64,000 bases of DNA from Aestuariivita sp. (GCF_021404545.1 NZ_JAAWWD010000005.1:1-64000); one strand, 5' to 3'. Counted from the first letter of the stretch, positions 34,758 through 44,124 are shown. A program made the numbers and translations. Notes: generated from the sequence alone by a model not told the origin.

Positions 34758-36407
34758 ATGGAGGCTGATTTCGTCATCGTCGGTGCCGGCTCTGCGGGCT
34801 GCGCCATCGCCTATCGTCTGGCCGAGGCCGGTCAGTCGGTACTCGTTGTGGAACATGGGGGCACCGATTGGGGGCCCTTCATCCAGATGCCCGCCGCCCT
34901 CAGCTATCCGATGAATATGGCGTGCTATGACTGGGGCTACATGTCCGAACCCGAGCCCCATCTGGGCGGGCGCCGTCTGGCCTGTCCGCGCGGCAAGGTG
35001 ATCGGGGGATCGTCCTCGATCAACGGGATGGTGTATGTGCGTGGCCATGCCCATGATTACGACCATTGGGCGGAGACCGGCGCGGATGGCTGGGGCTATG
35101 CGGATGTGTTGCCCTATTTCAAGCGGATGGAGACCTGGCACGACGGTGGCCATGGAGGAGACCCGTCCTGGCGCGGCACCGATGGTCCGCTGCATGTCTC
35201 GCGCGGGCCGCGCGCAAACCCGCTTTATCATGCCTTTGTCGAGGCGGGCCGACAGGCAGGCTATCAGATCACCGATGATTACAACGGCAAAAAGCAGGAA
35301 GGGTTCGGCGCGTTCGAACAGACCGTCTGGCAGGGGCGCCGCTGGTCGGCGGCCAATGCCTATCTCCGCCCCGCATTGAAAAGACCGAATTGCGATCTGG
35401 TCAAAGGGCTGGTGGAGCGTGTGATCTTCAAGGACGGTCGCGCGGTCGGCGTGGCCCTGGCCGGGGGGCGCGAGGTGCGCGCGCGCCGCGAGGTGATCCT
35501 GGCGGCTTCGGCCATAAACTCGCCCAAACTGCTGATGCTGTCGGGCATCGGGCCGGGCGCCGACCTTGCCGCTCTTGGCCTGCCGGTCGTGGCCGACCGT
35601 CCCGGGGTGGGGGGCAATCTGCAGGACCATCTTGAGATGTATGTGCAGTATTCCAGCCTCCAGCCGATCACGCTTTACCGCTATTGGAACTGGATCTCCA
35701 AGGCATTGATCGGGGCGCGGTGGCTGTTCACCAAGACCGGGCATGGTGCGTCGAACCAGTTTGAAAGCTGCGGCTTCATCCGCTCGCGCCCGGGGCTGAC
35801 CTACCCGGATATCCAGTTTCATTTCCTGCCTTTGGCGGTGCGCTATGACGGTAAGGTCGCGGCCGAGGGGCACGGGTTTCAGGCCCATGTGGGCCCGATG
35901 CGCTCCAAAAGCCGGGGACGGGTCAGCCTCGCCTCCGCCGATCCCGCCGACAGCCCGCGCATCCGGTTCAACTACATGAGCCATCCCGACGACTGGGAAG
36001 AGTTCCGCACCGCCCTGCGCCTGACCCGAGAGGTTTTCGCGCAGGAGGCCTTCAAGCCCTTCGTCAAGGCCGAGCTTCAGCCAGGTGCCCATCTGGTCAG
36101 CGATGACGATCTGGATGCGGCCATCCGCGAGCATGCCGAAAGCGCCTATCACCCGTGTGGCACCTGTCGGATGGGGCGCGCCGATGACCCCGAGGCCGTG
36201 GTCGATCCGCAGGGCCGGGTGATCGGCGTCGAGGGGCTGCGCGTCGCTGACAGCAGCATCTTTCCCCGTATTACAAACGGCAATCTCAACGGCCCCTCGA
36301 TCCTGGTGGGCGAAAAGATGACCGATCACATTCTGGGGCGCGATCCGCTGCCGCGGGCCAACGCCGCCCCTTGGGTGCATCCCGACTGGGCCGAAGCGCA
36401 GCGTTAG
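34758..36407 (+). CDS. betA: Choline dehydrogenase (GMC oxidoreductase)
   Basis: A 549-residue FAD flavoenzyme that oxidises choline to betaine aldehyde. The N-terminal dinucleotide fold [20 protein letters not shown], the GMC signature [40 protein letters not shown] and the catalytic His region [11 protein letters not shown] followed by [14 protein letters not shown] identify the family. The length equals other BetA. The usual betaine aldehyde dehydrogenase gene betB does not follow it in this window. Confidence 0.92.
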   Translation: MEADFVIVGAGSAGCAIAYRLAEAGQSVLVVEHGGTDWGPFIQMPAALSYPMNMACYDWGYMSEPEPHLGGRRLACPRGKVIGGSSSINGMVYVRGHAHDYDHWAETGADGWGYADVLPYFKRMETWHDGGHGGDPSWRGTDGPLHVSRGPRANPLYHAFVEAGRQAGYQITDDYNGKKQEGFGAFEQTVWQGRRWSAANAYLRPALKRPNCDLVKGLVERVIFKDGRAVGVALAGGREVRARREVILAASAINSPKLLMLSGIGPGADLAALGLPVVADRPGVGGNLQDHLEMYVQYSSLQPITLYRYWNWISKALIGARWLFTKTGHGASNQFESCGFIRSRPGLTYPDIQFHFLPLAVRYDGKVAAEGHGFQAHVGPMRSKSRGRVSLASADPADSPRIRFNYMSHPDDWEEFRTALRLTREVFAQEAFKPFVKAELQPGAHLVSDDDLDAAIREHAESAYHPCGTCRMGRADDPEAVVDPQGRVIGVEGLRVADSSIFPRITNGNLNGPSILVGEKMTDHILGRDPLPRANAAPWVHPDWAEAQR

Positions 36408-36452
36408 GAGTTCTTACGATCTGGCCTTGCGTTGAGATAAGATGTGATACAC

Positions 36453-37115
36453 ATGCATCTTATGTTGAAGTTTGTCGCTATCTGTATGCTGACGATCCTG
36501 CCGGTGGCCGCGACTGCGGATCTGGCGGGGCCGGTGCGCGTGATCGACGCCGATACCTGGGATGTCGGAGATCAGCGCGTGCGCCTTCATGGCATAGACG
36601 CGCCGGAACATAATCAGACCTGTCGAGATGCGGATGAACGCGAATGGCGCTGCGGAGCCTGGGCCACAGCCCAGACCCGCGCGCTGTTCGAAGGGGTTCG
36701 CGCGAGTTGCAAGGTCCTGGATCGCGACAGGTATGATCGCCTTGTTGCGCGTTGTTTCGTCGGAGATCTGGATGCCGCGCACCACATTGTCGCAGAAGGG
36801 TGGGCCATGGCCTATCTGCGCTATGCAGACGATTATCTCGAGGTTGAGCGCGCCGCAGCGTCGCGCGCGCTGGGCCTGCACAGAACGCGTGTGGCCGCCC
36901 CAGATGCATATCGCCGCGGGCAATCGACGGGTCAGGACCCATCCGGGTCAGGCTGCGCGATCAAGGGCAATATCAACGCCAAGGGCGACCGCATCTATCA
37001 TAGGCCCGAGCAGGCCTTTTATGGCCGCACCCAGATCAACCCGCAAAGGGGCGAGCGCTGGTTCTGCGACCCCGAGGAAGCGCGCGCGGCCGGGTGGAGA
37101 CCGGCCAAACGTTGA
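36453..37115 (+). CDS. Secreted thermonuclease-like (SNase) protein
   Basis: A protein of about 220 residues with a signal peptide (cut near VAATADL) and a staphylococcal nuclease-like OB fold: VRVIDADTWDVGDQRVRLHGIDAPE, CRDADEREWRCGAWA and DRDRYDRLVARCFV. The Arg/Asp/Glu pattern of the active site is largely kept. The C-terminal part (GCAIKGNINAKGDRIYH, ERWFCDPEEARAAGWRPA) is an excalibur/Ada-like tail seen in some of these proteins. Several starts are possible (36453 or 36462); the frame opens at a GTG at 36444. Confidence 0.8.
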   Translation: MHLMLKFVAICMLTILPVAATADLAGPVRVIDADTWDVGDQRVRLHGIDAPEHNQTCRDADEREWRCGAWATAQTRALFEGVRASCKVLDRDRYDRLVARCFVGDLDAAHHIVAEGWAMAYLRYADDYLEVERAAASRALGLHRTRVAAPDAYRRGQSTGQDPSGSGCAIKGNINAKGDRIYHRPEQAFYGRTQINPQRGERWFCDPEEARAAGWRPAKR

Positions 37116-37200
37116 GCGTGTCCTTATTGACGGCCAAACCCGCGTCCCGGACCGACCGGCAATTGACAGCGCCGGGAACATATGGCCCGTTGCCCGCAGT

Positions 37201-37214
37201 TTGATTCCCATCAA
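37201..37214. promoter_or_regulatory. FNR/FnrL box
   Basis: TTGATTCCCATCAA fits the FNR consensus TTGAT-N4-ATCAA exactly. It lies 61 bp before the DUF465 gene, the only gene downstream in that direction, so it probably switches this gene on at low oxygen. A possible -10 (TTAGGC) lies about 30 bp after it. Confidence 0.65.
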
Positions 37215-37274
37215 AGACCGCCGCTTGTCCCACAGACAGGTTAGGCGCAACCACTCAACAAGGGAGATTGAGAG

Positions 37275-37514
37275 ATGTCACACACGCCCCACGAGCTTGC
37301 CGAGGAATTCCCCGACAAGGTCGAACTGATGAGCACGCTCAAACAGACCGACAACCACTTTGCCCGGCTGGCCGAAGAGTATCACGAGATCAACCGCGCC
37401 GTGCACCGCGCCGAGACCAATGTCGAGCCGATGGAAGAGCTGGCCGAGGTCGAACTGCGCAAGAAACGCGCCCATCTCAAGGATGAGATCTGGGGCATTC
37501 TGTCGAAAGCCTGA
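37275..37514 (+). CDS. DUF465 (YdcH-like) small protein
   Basis: A 79-residue coiled-coil-like protein of the DUF465/YdcH family: HELAEEFPDKVELMSTLKQT, FARLAEEYHEINRAVHRAE and ELRKKRAHLKDEIWGIL. The family is widespread in proteobacteria and its function is not established. A strong GGGAG site lies before the ATG. The perfect FNR box upstream suggests oxygen control. Confidence 0.88.
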   Translation: MSHTPHELAEEFPDKVELMSTLKQTDNHFARLAEEYHEINRAVHRAETNVEPMEELAEVELRKKRAHLKDEIWGILSKA

Positions 37515-37533
37515 TCCGCCGTCTGTCAGACGG

Positions 37534-38154
37534 TCACGGCCATTTCGATCCGTTTCCGTCTGACAGAAACTTCTCAACGACACGCCCTTCGCAAAAGCAA
37601 AAGAACTGCGGCACAACTTCCGTGCCGCCCTTATTGGCGCGCTCCACGCGGGTGACTTCAGCGCTCTGCGTTGGCGAAATCTCATAACGCACACCGCCCC
37701 CCTCCATGGTCACGGGGGTGATATTCAGGCAGGGTGCAACTTTCTCTTTCAAGTCCGACAGCAGGTCCGCAGGATTGTCCGACTGCGGAATTCTAAGGTT
37801 ACGACAGACGCGGATCATTTCAATCTCGGGTGGCTTGAAAAGAAGACCGCCTGAGCCATCCAAAGCCTGTTCCGCGTCGGAGAACACACCCGCGATAAAG
37901 GTGTATCCTGCTAAACCATCCATCGTGTTGGTTTGTAGATCGGAGATTGCCGGGCGATCCGGTTGAAATGGCACCCAGTCTGGAAGCGAAAGGAAGTCCA
38001 TCCGCACTCCGAACACCGCACCGCCTAATGCCAGAACAATAACAACAGCTGCCCGAAGCAGCCATTTAAGCCCGTCTTTGACAAGCTCGTCGACAGCGGA
38101 TCTGGCGAGGTCCGATATCCTGCGTCGCGGTCTTCCCTGGGGGTTTTCCCTCAT
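37534..38154 (-). CDS. Hypothetical membrane-anchored protein
   Basis: A 206-residue protein that I do not recognise. A basic N-terminus (MRENPQGRPRRR) precedes one membrane segment (about 32-51, LLRAAVVIVLALGGAVFGV). The rest is probably periplasmic, with a cysteine pair region (VCRNLRIP, APCLNITP, FFCFCEG). It overlaps the secreted protein gene upstream by 4 nt. The two seem to form a unit whose role cannot be told. Confidence 0.6.
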   Translation of the reverse strand: MRENPQGRPRRRISDLARSAVDELVKDGLKWLLRAAVVIVLALGGAVFGVRMDFLSLPDWVPFQPDRPAISDLQTNTMDGLAGYTFIAGVFSDAEQALDGSGGLLFKPPEIEMIRVCRNLRIPQSDNPADLLSDLKEKVAPCLNITPVTMEGGGVRYEISPTQSAEVTRVERANKGGTEVVPQFFCFCEGRVVEKFLSDGNGSKWP

Positions 38155-38750
38155 TGCACGGGGAAAGAGACAAGGTTCCAGACGGCGTCACGTCGAACGA
38201 CAATGCTCATCCGCGCGACCTGCAAGCCATCCGTCGAGATGGACCGGAATGGGCCGATTTCAAAAAACTCACCATCGCCAAAGGATGGAAACACAGCACA
38301 TTCAACAGTAAACCCGAAAGGATCCTGGAACGAGCGCGGCTGATTTTGACCCGCCGCGAAGACGCATTCGTCCAGCACAAAGCTTGAGTTAAGAAGCATG
38401 TTCTCTAGTTCGGAAGGATCGGTGTCTGGTCCTGCGGCGGCAAGCAGGACGGCCATTGCCTCAAATGGAAACTCTGATTGCATCAAGAATTGATTTGCTG
38501 TGCCAGGGCCTCCAAACAATTGACGTCGAGCGTCATTGATTTGATCCTGGGGCGGGCTGCCAGTACGTGCGCCGTTCACCGAAAAGCGGCATGTATCATC
38601 ATCGGTATCTGCGTGAACAGTCACAATATCAAAGTCAAAATGACCGGCAACCGCCAGGCTGTCGACTGCATCGCATTCTTTTAGCTCACCTGCCCAAGCC
38701 ACAGGGGTCCATATCACCAAGAAAACGAAGAAACAAAGCGATCTCATCAT
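38151..38750 (-). CDS. Hypothetical secreted protein
   Basis: A 199-residue protein with a signal peptide (1-20, TPVAWA before the cut) and about 180 mature residues with four cysteines (LKECDAVDS, DDTCRFSVNG, LDECVFAAG, TVECAVFP) that could form two disulfides. The end FRSISTDGLQVARMSIVVRR looks like a beta-rich domain. No family recognised. Its stop overlaps the start of the membrane protein downstream. Confidence 0.6.
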   Translation of the reverse strand: MMRSLCFFVFLVIWTPVAWAGELKECDAVDSLAVAGHFDFDIVTVHADTDDDTCRFSVNGARTGSPPQDQINDARRQLFGGPGTANQFLMQSEFPFEAMAVLLAAAGPDTDPSELENMLLNSSFVLDECVFAAGQNQPRSFQDPFGFTVECAVFPSFGDGEFFEIGPFRSISTDGLQVARMSIVVRRDAVWNLVSFPVQ

Positions 38751-38809
38751 TCCAAATCCAAATCGTAATAGAATTCAAATTACCATAGTTCGCAGTAATT
38801 TTCTATACG

Positions 38810-40204
38810 CTATCTCACCTGATAGGGCAGCACGCCGCGTTCATGCACATCGACCGACAGCCTGCGCTCCAGCGGCGGGACCGAGCGTTGATGACAGGAT
38901 TTGCGCTCGCAGATGCGGCAGGAAATGCCGATCGGCTCGAACGCGCTGTCATTGGACACATCCAGCGTATCGGCATAGACGAGCGAGCCCGCATGGCGCA
39001 GCTCGCACCCCAGCGCGATGGCATAGCGGCGCACCGGCGCGCCGTAGGAGCCGCCTGATTTCGACACGTCCCGCGCCAGACTGATGTAACGGACACCATC
39101 GGGCGTCTCGGCAAGTTGCCTGAGGAACCGTCCGGGCGTCTCGAAGGCCCGGTGGACATTCCACAAAGGGCAGGCGCCGCCAAACCGGGCAAATTGCAGC
39201 CGGGTGGCGGAATGGCGCTTGGTGATCGTGCCGGCCTGATCGACCCGGACAAAGAAGAACGGGATCCCCTTGGCCCCGGGCCGCTGCATGGTCGACAGGC
39301 GATGCGCCACCTGCTCGATCGAGGCGCCGAACCGGCCGCCCAGAACCTCCAGATCGTGGCGGACCTCCTGTGCGGCCTCCAGAAACGCGCGGTAGGGCAT
39401 GAGTGCTGCCCCGGCAAAGTAATTGGCCAGGCCGATCTTGGCGATGGCGCGGGCCTCGTCGCTTTGAAACCGCGCCAGATCGAGGGTCGCTTCGAGCAGC
39501 TTGTCCTGGGTCAGCAGCGCGATTTGCAACAGCATCTGGAAGAGCTGTGTCTCGGGCGCCGCGCGCGCCAACAGATAAAGCGTGCCAGTCGCGGGCTCGT
39601 ACTGGCGCACCGGACCGTCATCGCGGCGCAGGATGGTGAGCCCAAGATCACGCAAGCGCCGCTCGGCGGCCTCGCGCATGCCGCCACGGGCCTGTGCGGC
39701 AAAGCTCTCGGCGGCGCGGTCCACCGCGTCGATGTAATTGTCGCAATAGTGAAAGAAGTCGCGCACCTCGTCCCAGGGGCTGGTTTGGCTGCGCGCATCC
39801 TCGCGCCCCAGCGCTTCGTCCAGGGAGGCGAGCCGTTCATGGGTCTGGCGATAGGCGCGGTGCAGCTCGATCAATGCGCGCGCCAGCGCGGGGGCGTTCG
39901 ATGCGGTCAGGCGCAGATCGGCCAAAGGCGGCATCGCATCGGCAAAGACCGGATCCGACAGCGCCTCGCGCATGTCGCTCACCAGCCGCTCGCTGTCGCC
40001 GGTGCTCAGCTCGGTCACGTCGATGCCGAACTCCTGCGCCAGCGCCAGCACGACCGAGGTGCTGACAGGCCGGTTGTTGTTCTCCATCTGGTTGAGATAG
40101 GGCAGGGAAACGCCCAGCTTGGCCGCGCAGGCCTTTTGCGTCAGCCCCATGCGCGTGCGGATCTCGCGCAGCTTGGCCCCGGCATAGAGTTTCTGGATCG
40201 CCAT
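38810..40204 (-). CDS. pccR: Short-chain fatty acyl-CoA regulator PccR
   Basis: A 464-residue regulator of the ScfR family, like Rhodobacter sphaeroides PccR, which controls propionyl-CoA carboxylase. The N-terminal XRE HTH (about 9-63) reads KLREIRTRMGLTQKACAAKL, then GVSLPYLNQMENNNRPVS. The C-terminal half has the family acyl-CoA-sensing region (GACPLWNVHRAFETPGRFLRQ-like) and a cysteine cluster (SCRICERKSCHQRSVPPLERR-type, C-x2-C-x4-C). TTTGCAA repeats before it suggest self-regulation. Confidence 0.87.
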   Translation of the reverse strand: MAIQKLYAGAKLREIRTRMGLTQKACAAKLGVSLPYLNQMENNNRPVSTSVVLALAQEFGIDVTELSTGDSERLVSDMREALSDPVFADAMPPLADLRLTASNAPALARALIELHRAYRQTHERLASLDEALGREDARSQTSPWDEVRDFFHYCDNYIDAVDRAAESFAAQARGGMREAAERRLRDLGLTILRRDDGPVRQYEPATGTLYLLARAAPETQLFQMLLQIALLTQDKLLEATLDLARFQSDEARAIAKIGLANYFAGAALMPYRAFLEAAQEVRHDLEVLGGRFGASIEQVAHRLSTMQRPGAKGIPFFFVRVDQAGTITKRHSATRLQFARFGGACPLWNVHRAFETPGRFLRQLAETPDGVRYISLARDVSKSGGSYGAPVRRYAIALGCELRHAGSLVYADTLDVSNDSAFEPIGISCRICERKSCHQRSVPPLERRLSVDVHERGVLPYQVR

Positions 40205-40213
40205 CTCGGCACC

Positions 40214-40252
40214 TTTGCAAATCAGGGGTCGGCTTCTTGCTAACCTTGCAAA
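40214..40252. promoter_or_regulatory. PccR-type repeats before pccR
   Basis: TTTGCAAA at 40214-40221, and the tandem CTTGCTAA-C-CTTGCAAA at 40236-40252 (TTTGCAAG-G-TTAGCAAG on the other strand), lie within 50 bp of the pccR start. TTTGCAAA pairs are the known binding element of PccR in Rhodobacter sphaeroides. Confidence 0.6.
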
Positions 40253-40270
40253 GCGATGTGCGCAAGCGCG

Positions 40271-41485
40271 TCAGAGGTTCAGCTGCCGCGCGCGCCAGAT
40301 CACCACCCGGATCGACACCACGCCCATGAAAGAGGTGGCAAACATCAGCCACAAAAGCGGCGTCGCCCCGGTGCCCGGGCCCAGCAAGGCACCGGCAAAG
40401 GCGCTCAAGGCCGCGCCTCCGCCGATCATCAGCGCTCCGCCCAGGCCAGATGCGGTTCCCGCCAGATGCGGGCGCACCGACAACATGCCCGAAGTGGCAT
40501 TGGGAATGGTCATGCCATTGCCGAGCCCGATAAAGGTCATCAGGCCAAAAAACGAATTGACCGTTCCGAAGCCCGTCAGAAACACCGCCAGCGAAAGGGC
40601 CAGACCGAAGGTGCAAATCAGGCACCCCCATTGGATCATCCGGTTGATCCCAAATCGCACCGAATAGCGTCCCGACACGAAGTTGCCGATGAAATAGCCA
40701 ATTGCAGGCGCGCCGAAATAGATGCCCAACTGGGCCGGGGTCAAATCAAAGACTTCGGTTCCGACAAAGGGCGCACCACCCAAATAGGCAAAGAATGCCC
40801 CCGAGGTGAAGGCCGCTGCCATCGCATAGCCCCAGAACCGGGGCGAGGTCAGCAATTCGGGGTATTCGCGGAACTGCTCGATCAGCGTCTTGCCGCTGGT
40901 TTGCGCCGTCTCTCCCAGATCGCCCCAAACCAGACCAAGGCAAAGCACACCGAGCCCGAACAGCATCCAGAAATTCGCCTGCCAGCCGAACACTTCGTCC
41001 AGTGCGCCTCCGATCGCGGGGCCGATCATCGGTACCACCGCCATGCCCATCGTGACATAACCGATCATCGAGGCGGCCTTGTCCTCGGGATACATGTCGC
41101 GCACCGCGGCCCGGCTGAGCACCATGGCAACCGTGATCACCGCCTGCGCCATACGAAAGGCCAGAAAGATCTCGGCGGTGGGCGCCACAATGCAACCCAG
41201 CGTGGCGATCAGGAACAGGACCATGCCCCATAACAGAACCGGACGTCGTCCGAACCGATCCGAAATCGGCCCGATCAGTATTTGCAGCGCGGCATTAAAG
41301 GCCAGATAGACTGCAACCGACAATTGCATCACGCGGTAATCGGTTTCGAAATAGGCGGTCATGCCCGGCAGGCTGGGCAGAAAGATGTTCATCGCCAGCG
41401 CCGAGAGGCCCGCAATCAGGATCAGGGTCGTGACATGCGGCGGCGTCCTGCGGTCAAAGAAACGGATATCGGACGATTCAGCCAT
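40271..41485 (-). CDS. Bcr/CflA-type MFS drug exporter
   Basis: A 404-residue permease with 12 predicted helices. Signatures are the loop GPISDRFGRRPVLLWGM (MFS motif A), FRMAQAVITVAMVLSRAAVRDMYP typical of Bcr/CflA, and AMAVVPMIGPAIGGALDEVFGW (motif C). The substrate is unknown. It stops 66 bp before pccR starts and reads the same way, so it could be expressed with it, though a metabolic link to propionate is not evident. Confidence 0.9.
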   Translation of the reverse strand: MAESSDIRFFDRRTPPHVTTLILIAGLSALAMNIFLPSLPGMTAYFETDYRVMQLSVAVYLAFNAALQILIGPISDRFGRRPVLLWGMVLFLIATLGCIVAPTAEIFLAFRMAQAVITVAMVLSRAAVRDMYPEDKAASMIGYVTMGMAVVPMIGPAIGGALDEVFGWQANFWMLFGLGVLCLGLVWGDLGETAQTSGKTLIEQFREYPELLTSPRFWGYAMAAAFTSGAFFAYLGGAPFVGTEVFDLTPAQLGIYFGAPAIGYFIGNFVSGRYSVRFGINRMIQWGCLICTFGLALSLAVFLTGFGTVNSFFGLMTFIGLGNGMTIPNATSGMLSVRPHLAGTASGLGGALMIGGGAALSAFAGALLGPGTGATPLLWLMFATSFMGVVSIRVVIWRARQLNL

Positions 41486-41546
41486 GGGTTGCGACTTATG
41501 ACCCGGCTCGTGGGATGTCCATCTCGACGTCGGGTCTCAGGTGGAG

Positions 41547-41600
41547 TTAGCAATATTTGCAATTAGCGAGCGCATCAATGCAGATGATTTGCAAATTTGC
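41547..41600. promoter_or_regulatory. PccR-type repeats before pccB
   Basis: TTAGCAAT-A-TTTGCAAT (41547-41563) and TTTGCAAATTTGC (41588-41600) lie 69-120 bp before pccB. They match the TTTGCAAA element of PccR and share the two-unit form (one TTTGCAA, one TTAGCAA) with the site before pccR. Confidence 0.6.
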
Positions 41601-41668
41601 CGTTTTCCGCTTTGGTAGACTGCGTTGCATGTTTATAACCGCGCAAACGCATTTTGGGGACAGACCAC

Positions 41669-43201
41669 ATGAAAGATATCCTGACGGAGCTGGAAAACCG
41701 CCGCGAAACCGCGCGGCTGGGCGGCGGGCAAAAGCGGATCGACGCGCAGCATGGCCGCGGCAAGCTGACGGCGCGCGAACGGATCGACCTGTTGCTCGAC
41801 GAAGACAGCTTTGAAGAGTTTGACATGTTCGTCACCCATCGCTGCACCGATTTCGGGATGGAGAGCCAAAAGCCCGCAGGCGATGGCGTGGTCACTGGCT
41901 GGGGCACGATCAACGGCCGCCAGGTCTATGTTTTCTCACAGGATTTCACGGTTCTGGGCGGGTCGGTCTCGGCCACCCATGCGATGAAGATCTGCAAGAT
42001 CATGGATATGGCGATGCAAAACGGCGCACCGGTGATCGGGATCAACGATTCCGGCGGCGCGCGGATCCAGGAAGGTGTGGACTCGCTGGCAGGATATGGC
42101 GACGTCTTTCAGCGCAATATCGAGGCCTCGGGCGTGGTGCCGCAGATCAGCGTGATCATGGGGCCGTGCGCGGGTGGCGCGGTCTATTCGCCCGCGATGA
42201 CGGACTTCATCTTCATGGTGAAGGATTCGTCCTATATGTTCGTGACCGGGCCGGATGTGGTCAAAACCGTTACCAACGAGGTCGTCACCGCCGAGGAGCT
42301 GGGCGGCGCATCCACCCATACCAAGAAATCATCGGTCGCCGATGCCGCGTTCGAGAACGATGTCGAGGCGCTGGCCGAGGTGCGTCGCCTGGTCGATTTC
42401 CTGCCTCTCAACAATCAATCCAAGCCGCCGGTGCGCCCGTTCTTTGACGATCCGGGCCGTATCGAACCCTCGCTCGATACGCTGGTGCCGGAAAACCCCA
42501 ACCAGCCCTATGACATGAAAGAACTGATCCTGAAGCTGGCCGATGAGGGCGATTTCTATGAGATCCAGGAGGATTTCGCCAAGAACATCATCACCGGATT
42601 TATCCGCCTCGAAGGCCAGACCGTGGGCGTTGTGGCCAATCAACCGATGGTTCTGGCTGGCGTGCTGGACATCGACAGCGCCCGCAAGGCGGCCCGGTTC
42701 GTGCGGTTCTGCGATTGTTTCGAGATCCCGCTTTTGACGCTGGTCGATGTGCCGGGCTTTCTTCCGGGCACCAGCCAGGAGTATAACGGCGTGATCAAAC
42801 ATGGGGCCAAGCTGCTCTTTGCCTATGGCGAAGCAACCGTGCCCAAGGTCACGGTAATTACCCGCAAGGCCTATGGCGGGGCCTATGTGGTGATGGCGTC
42901 GAAACATCTGCGCGCCGATATCAACTATGCCTGGCCCACCTCCGAGGTGGCGGTGATGGGCGCCAAAGGCGCGACCGAGATCATCCACCGCGCCGATCTG
43001 AACGACCCCGACAAAATCGCCGCCCACGCCGCCGAATACGAGGCCCGCTTCGCCAACCCCTTCGTGGCCGCCGAGCGCGGCTTTATCGACGAGGTGATCC
43101 AGCCCCGGTCAACGCGCAAACGTGTGGCACGGGCCTTTGCCTCGCTGCGCGGCAAGAAGAAACCGATGCCGTGGAAGAAGCACAACAACATCCCGCTGTA
43201 G
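41669..43201 (+). CDS. pccB: Propionyl-CoA carboxylase beta subunit
   Basis: A 510-residue carboxyltransferase subunit that moves CO2 from biotin to propionyl-CoA, giving methylmalonyl-CoA. Signatures are [60 protein letters not shown] (acyl-CoA oxyanion loop), [20 protein letters not shown] and the end [19 protein letters not shown] 41669 is chosen on length; the frame is open a few codons further. Its stop codon lies inside an inverted-repeat element. Confidence 0.95.
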   Translation: MKDILTELENRRETARLGGGQKRIDAQHGRGKLTARERIDLLLDEDSFEEFDMFVTHRCTDFGMESQKPAGDGVVTGWGTINGRQVYVFSQDFTVLGGSVSATHAMKICKIMDMAMQNGAPVIGINDSGGARIQEGVDSLAGYGDVFQRNIEASGVVPQISVIMGPCAGGAVYSPAMTDFIFMVKDSSYMFVTGPDVVKTVTNEVVTAEELGGASTHTKKSSVADAAFENDVEALAEVRRLVDFLPLNNQSKPPVRPFFDDPGRIEPSLDTLVPENPNQPYDMKELILKLADEGDFYEIQEDFAKNIITGFIRLEGQTVGVVANQPMVLAGVLDIDSARKAARFVRFCDCFEIPLLTLVDVPGFLPGTSQEYNGVIKHGAKLLFAYGEATVPKVTVITRKAYGGAYVVMASKHLRADINYAWPTSEVAVMGAKGATEIIHRADLNDPDKIAAHAAEYEARFANPFVAAERGFIDEVIQPRSTRKRVARAFASLRGKKKPMPWKKHNNIPL

Positions 43202-43251
43202 GGTGGGACTTGTCCCACCCCACCGGGGCGGCGGGACAAGTCCCGCCCTAC
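43198..43251. repeat. REP-like inverted-repeat doublet after pccB
   Basis: Two arms of 22-23 bp, GTAGGGTGGGACTTGTCCCA (then CCC) at 43198-43220 and GGCGGGACAAGTCCCGCCCT (then AC) at 43230-43251, are near-perfect inverted copies. Each arm is itself a hairpin (GGGAC-TT-GTCCC; GGCGGGAC-AA-GTCCCGCC). The pccB stop TAG is inside the first arm. It may be a mobile palindromic element or an mRNA-end structure. Confidence 0.75.
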
Positions 43252-43261
43252 GGAGAGCGCC

Positions 43262-43663
43262 ATGACCCAGCTTTGGAAAACCCAGGCCTTCAGCATTGCC
43301 CATGCCGATGATGGCAAGTTCGTGGGCGAGGGGCTGCGCGCCTTCTTTGAATACCGCGATCTGGGGATCAAGGACGCGACCAAGGGCCAGTTCGGGGCGC
43401 ATGTGATTCGGGCTGTACCGGGGATGGAGAGCCCCGGCGCGTGGCATTCTCACGATCTCGACTTCCAGATGGTCTATGTCACCAAGGGCTGGGTTGTCTT
43501 TGAATACGAGGGGCAGGGCGAACATCTCATGCGCGCAGGCTCTTGCGTGCTGCAACCGCCCGGCATCAAACATCGCGAGGTTCGGCATTCCGACGACATG
43601 GAGCTGATCGAGATCGTGTCTCCGGCCGCATTTGACACAAATGATGCACCTGTCCCATCATGA
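43262..43663 (+). CDS. Cupin-domain protein
   Basis: A 133-residue single-cupin protein. The beta-barrel motifs are HSHDLDFQMVYVTKGWVVFEY (motif 1, two His and Glu-like positions partly altered) and PPGIKHREVRH (motif 2). Often seen in pcc loci of this group; its role is not known. It starts 10 bp after the palindromic repeat and overlaps the following gene by 4 nt. Confidence 0.8.
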   Translation: MTQLWKTQAFSIAHADDGKFVGEGLRAFFEYRDLGIKDATKGQFGAHVIRAVPGMESPGAWHSHDLDFQMVYVTKGWVVFEYEGQGEHLMRAGSCVLQPPGIKHREVRHSDDMELIEIVSPAAFDTNDAPVPS

Positions 43664-44124
43664 CAGCCCGCATATCAGACACGTGGGCCATCGGCCTGCG
43701 ATTGGCAGCCCCGGCAGGAGGAGCCCGCTTGCGGGGCCGGGGCTGCATTTTCGCGGCGCTGCTGGGTGCCACGCAAGCCGGGGCCGAGACCTCGTTTCCA
43801 ACCCCGTCGGGGCAGGAGGTGACGCTGGCCGAAGTGCTGCTGGACGAAAATCCCGGCGCGCTCTGGGTGCGGTTCCGCTTTGTTGCGCCCGACATTGCGC
43901 GCGAGGGAGGGGCGACGGATGTGGACAGCGCCATGGGCGACTTGCAGCATCTGTGCGACGAGATCGCCGTGCCTTACCTATCGCAGCACGATATCTCACC
44001 CTCTCGCATCGTGATTTCATTCTCCGACAGGTTTGTCCCCTTTGGGCAACCCGCCGCCGATGCAACCCAGTATTTCGAGCTCTTCAGCCCGGAAAACGGG
44101 GCCTGCATCTGGGAGGAATTCTGA
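43660..44124 (+). CDS. DUF6497-like secreted or membrane-anchored protein
   Basis: A 154-residue protein with an Ala/Gly-rich N-terminus that may be a signal (LRGRGCIFAALLGATQAGAE) and a mature domain reading PTPSGQEVTLAEVLLDENPG, then ALWVRFRFVAPDIARE and HDISPSRIVISFSDRFVPFG. This matches a domain of unknown function frequent in Rhodobacteraceae. It overlaps the cupin gene (ATGA), so the two are co-expressed. Confidence 0.7.
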   Translation: MTARISDTWAIGLRLAAPAGGARLRGRGCIFAALLGATQAGAETSFPTPSGQEVTLAEVLLDENPGALWVRFRFVAPDIAREGGATDVDSAMGDLQHLCDEIAVPYLSQHDISPSRIVISFSDRFVPFGQPAADATQYFELFSPENGACIWEEF

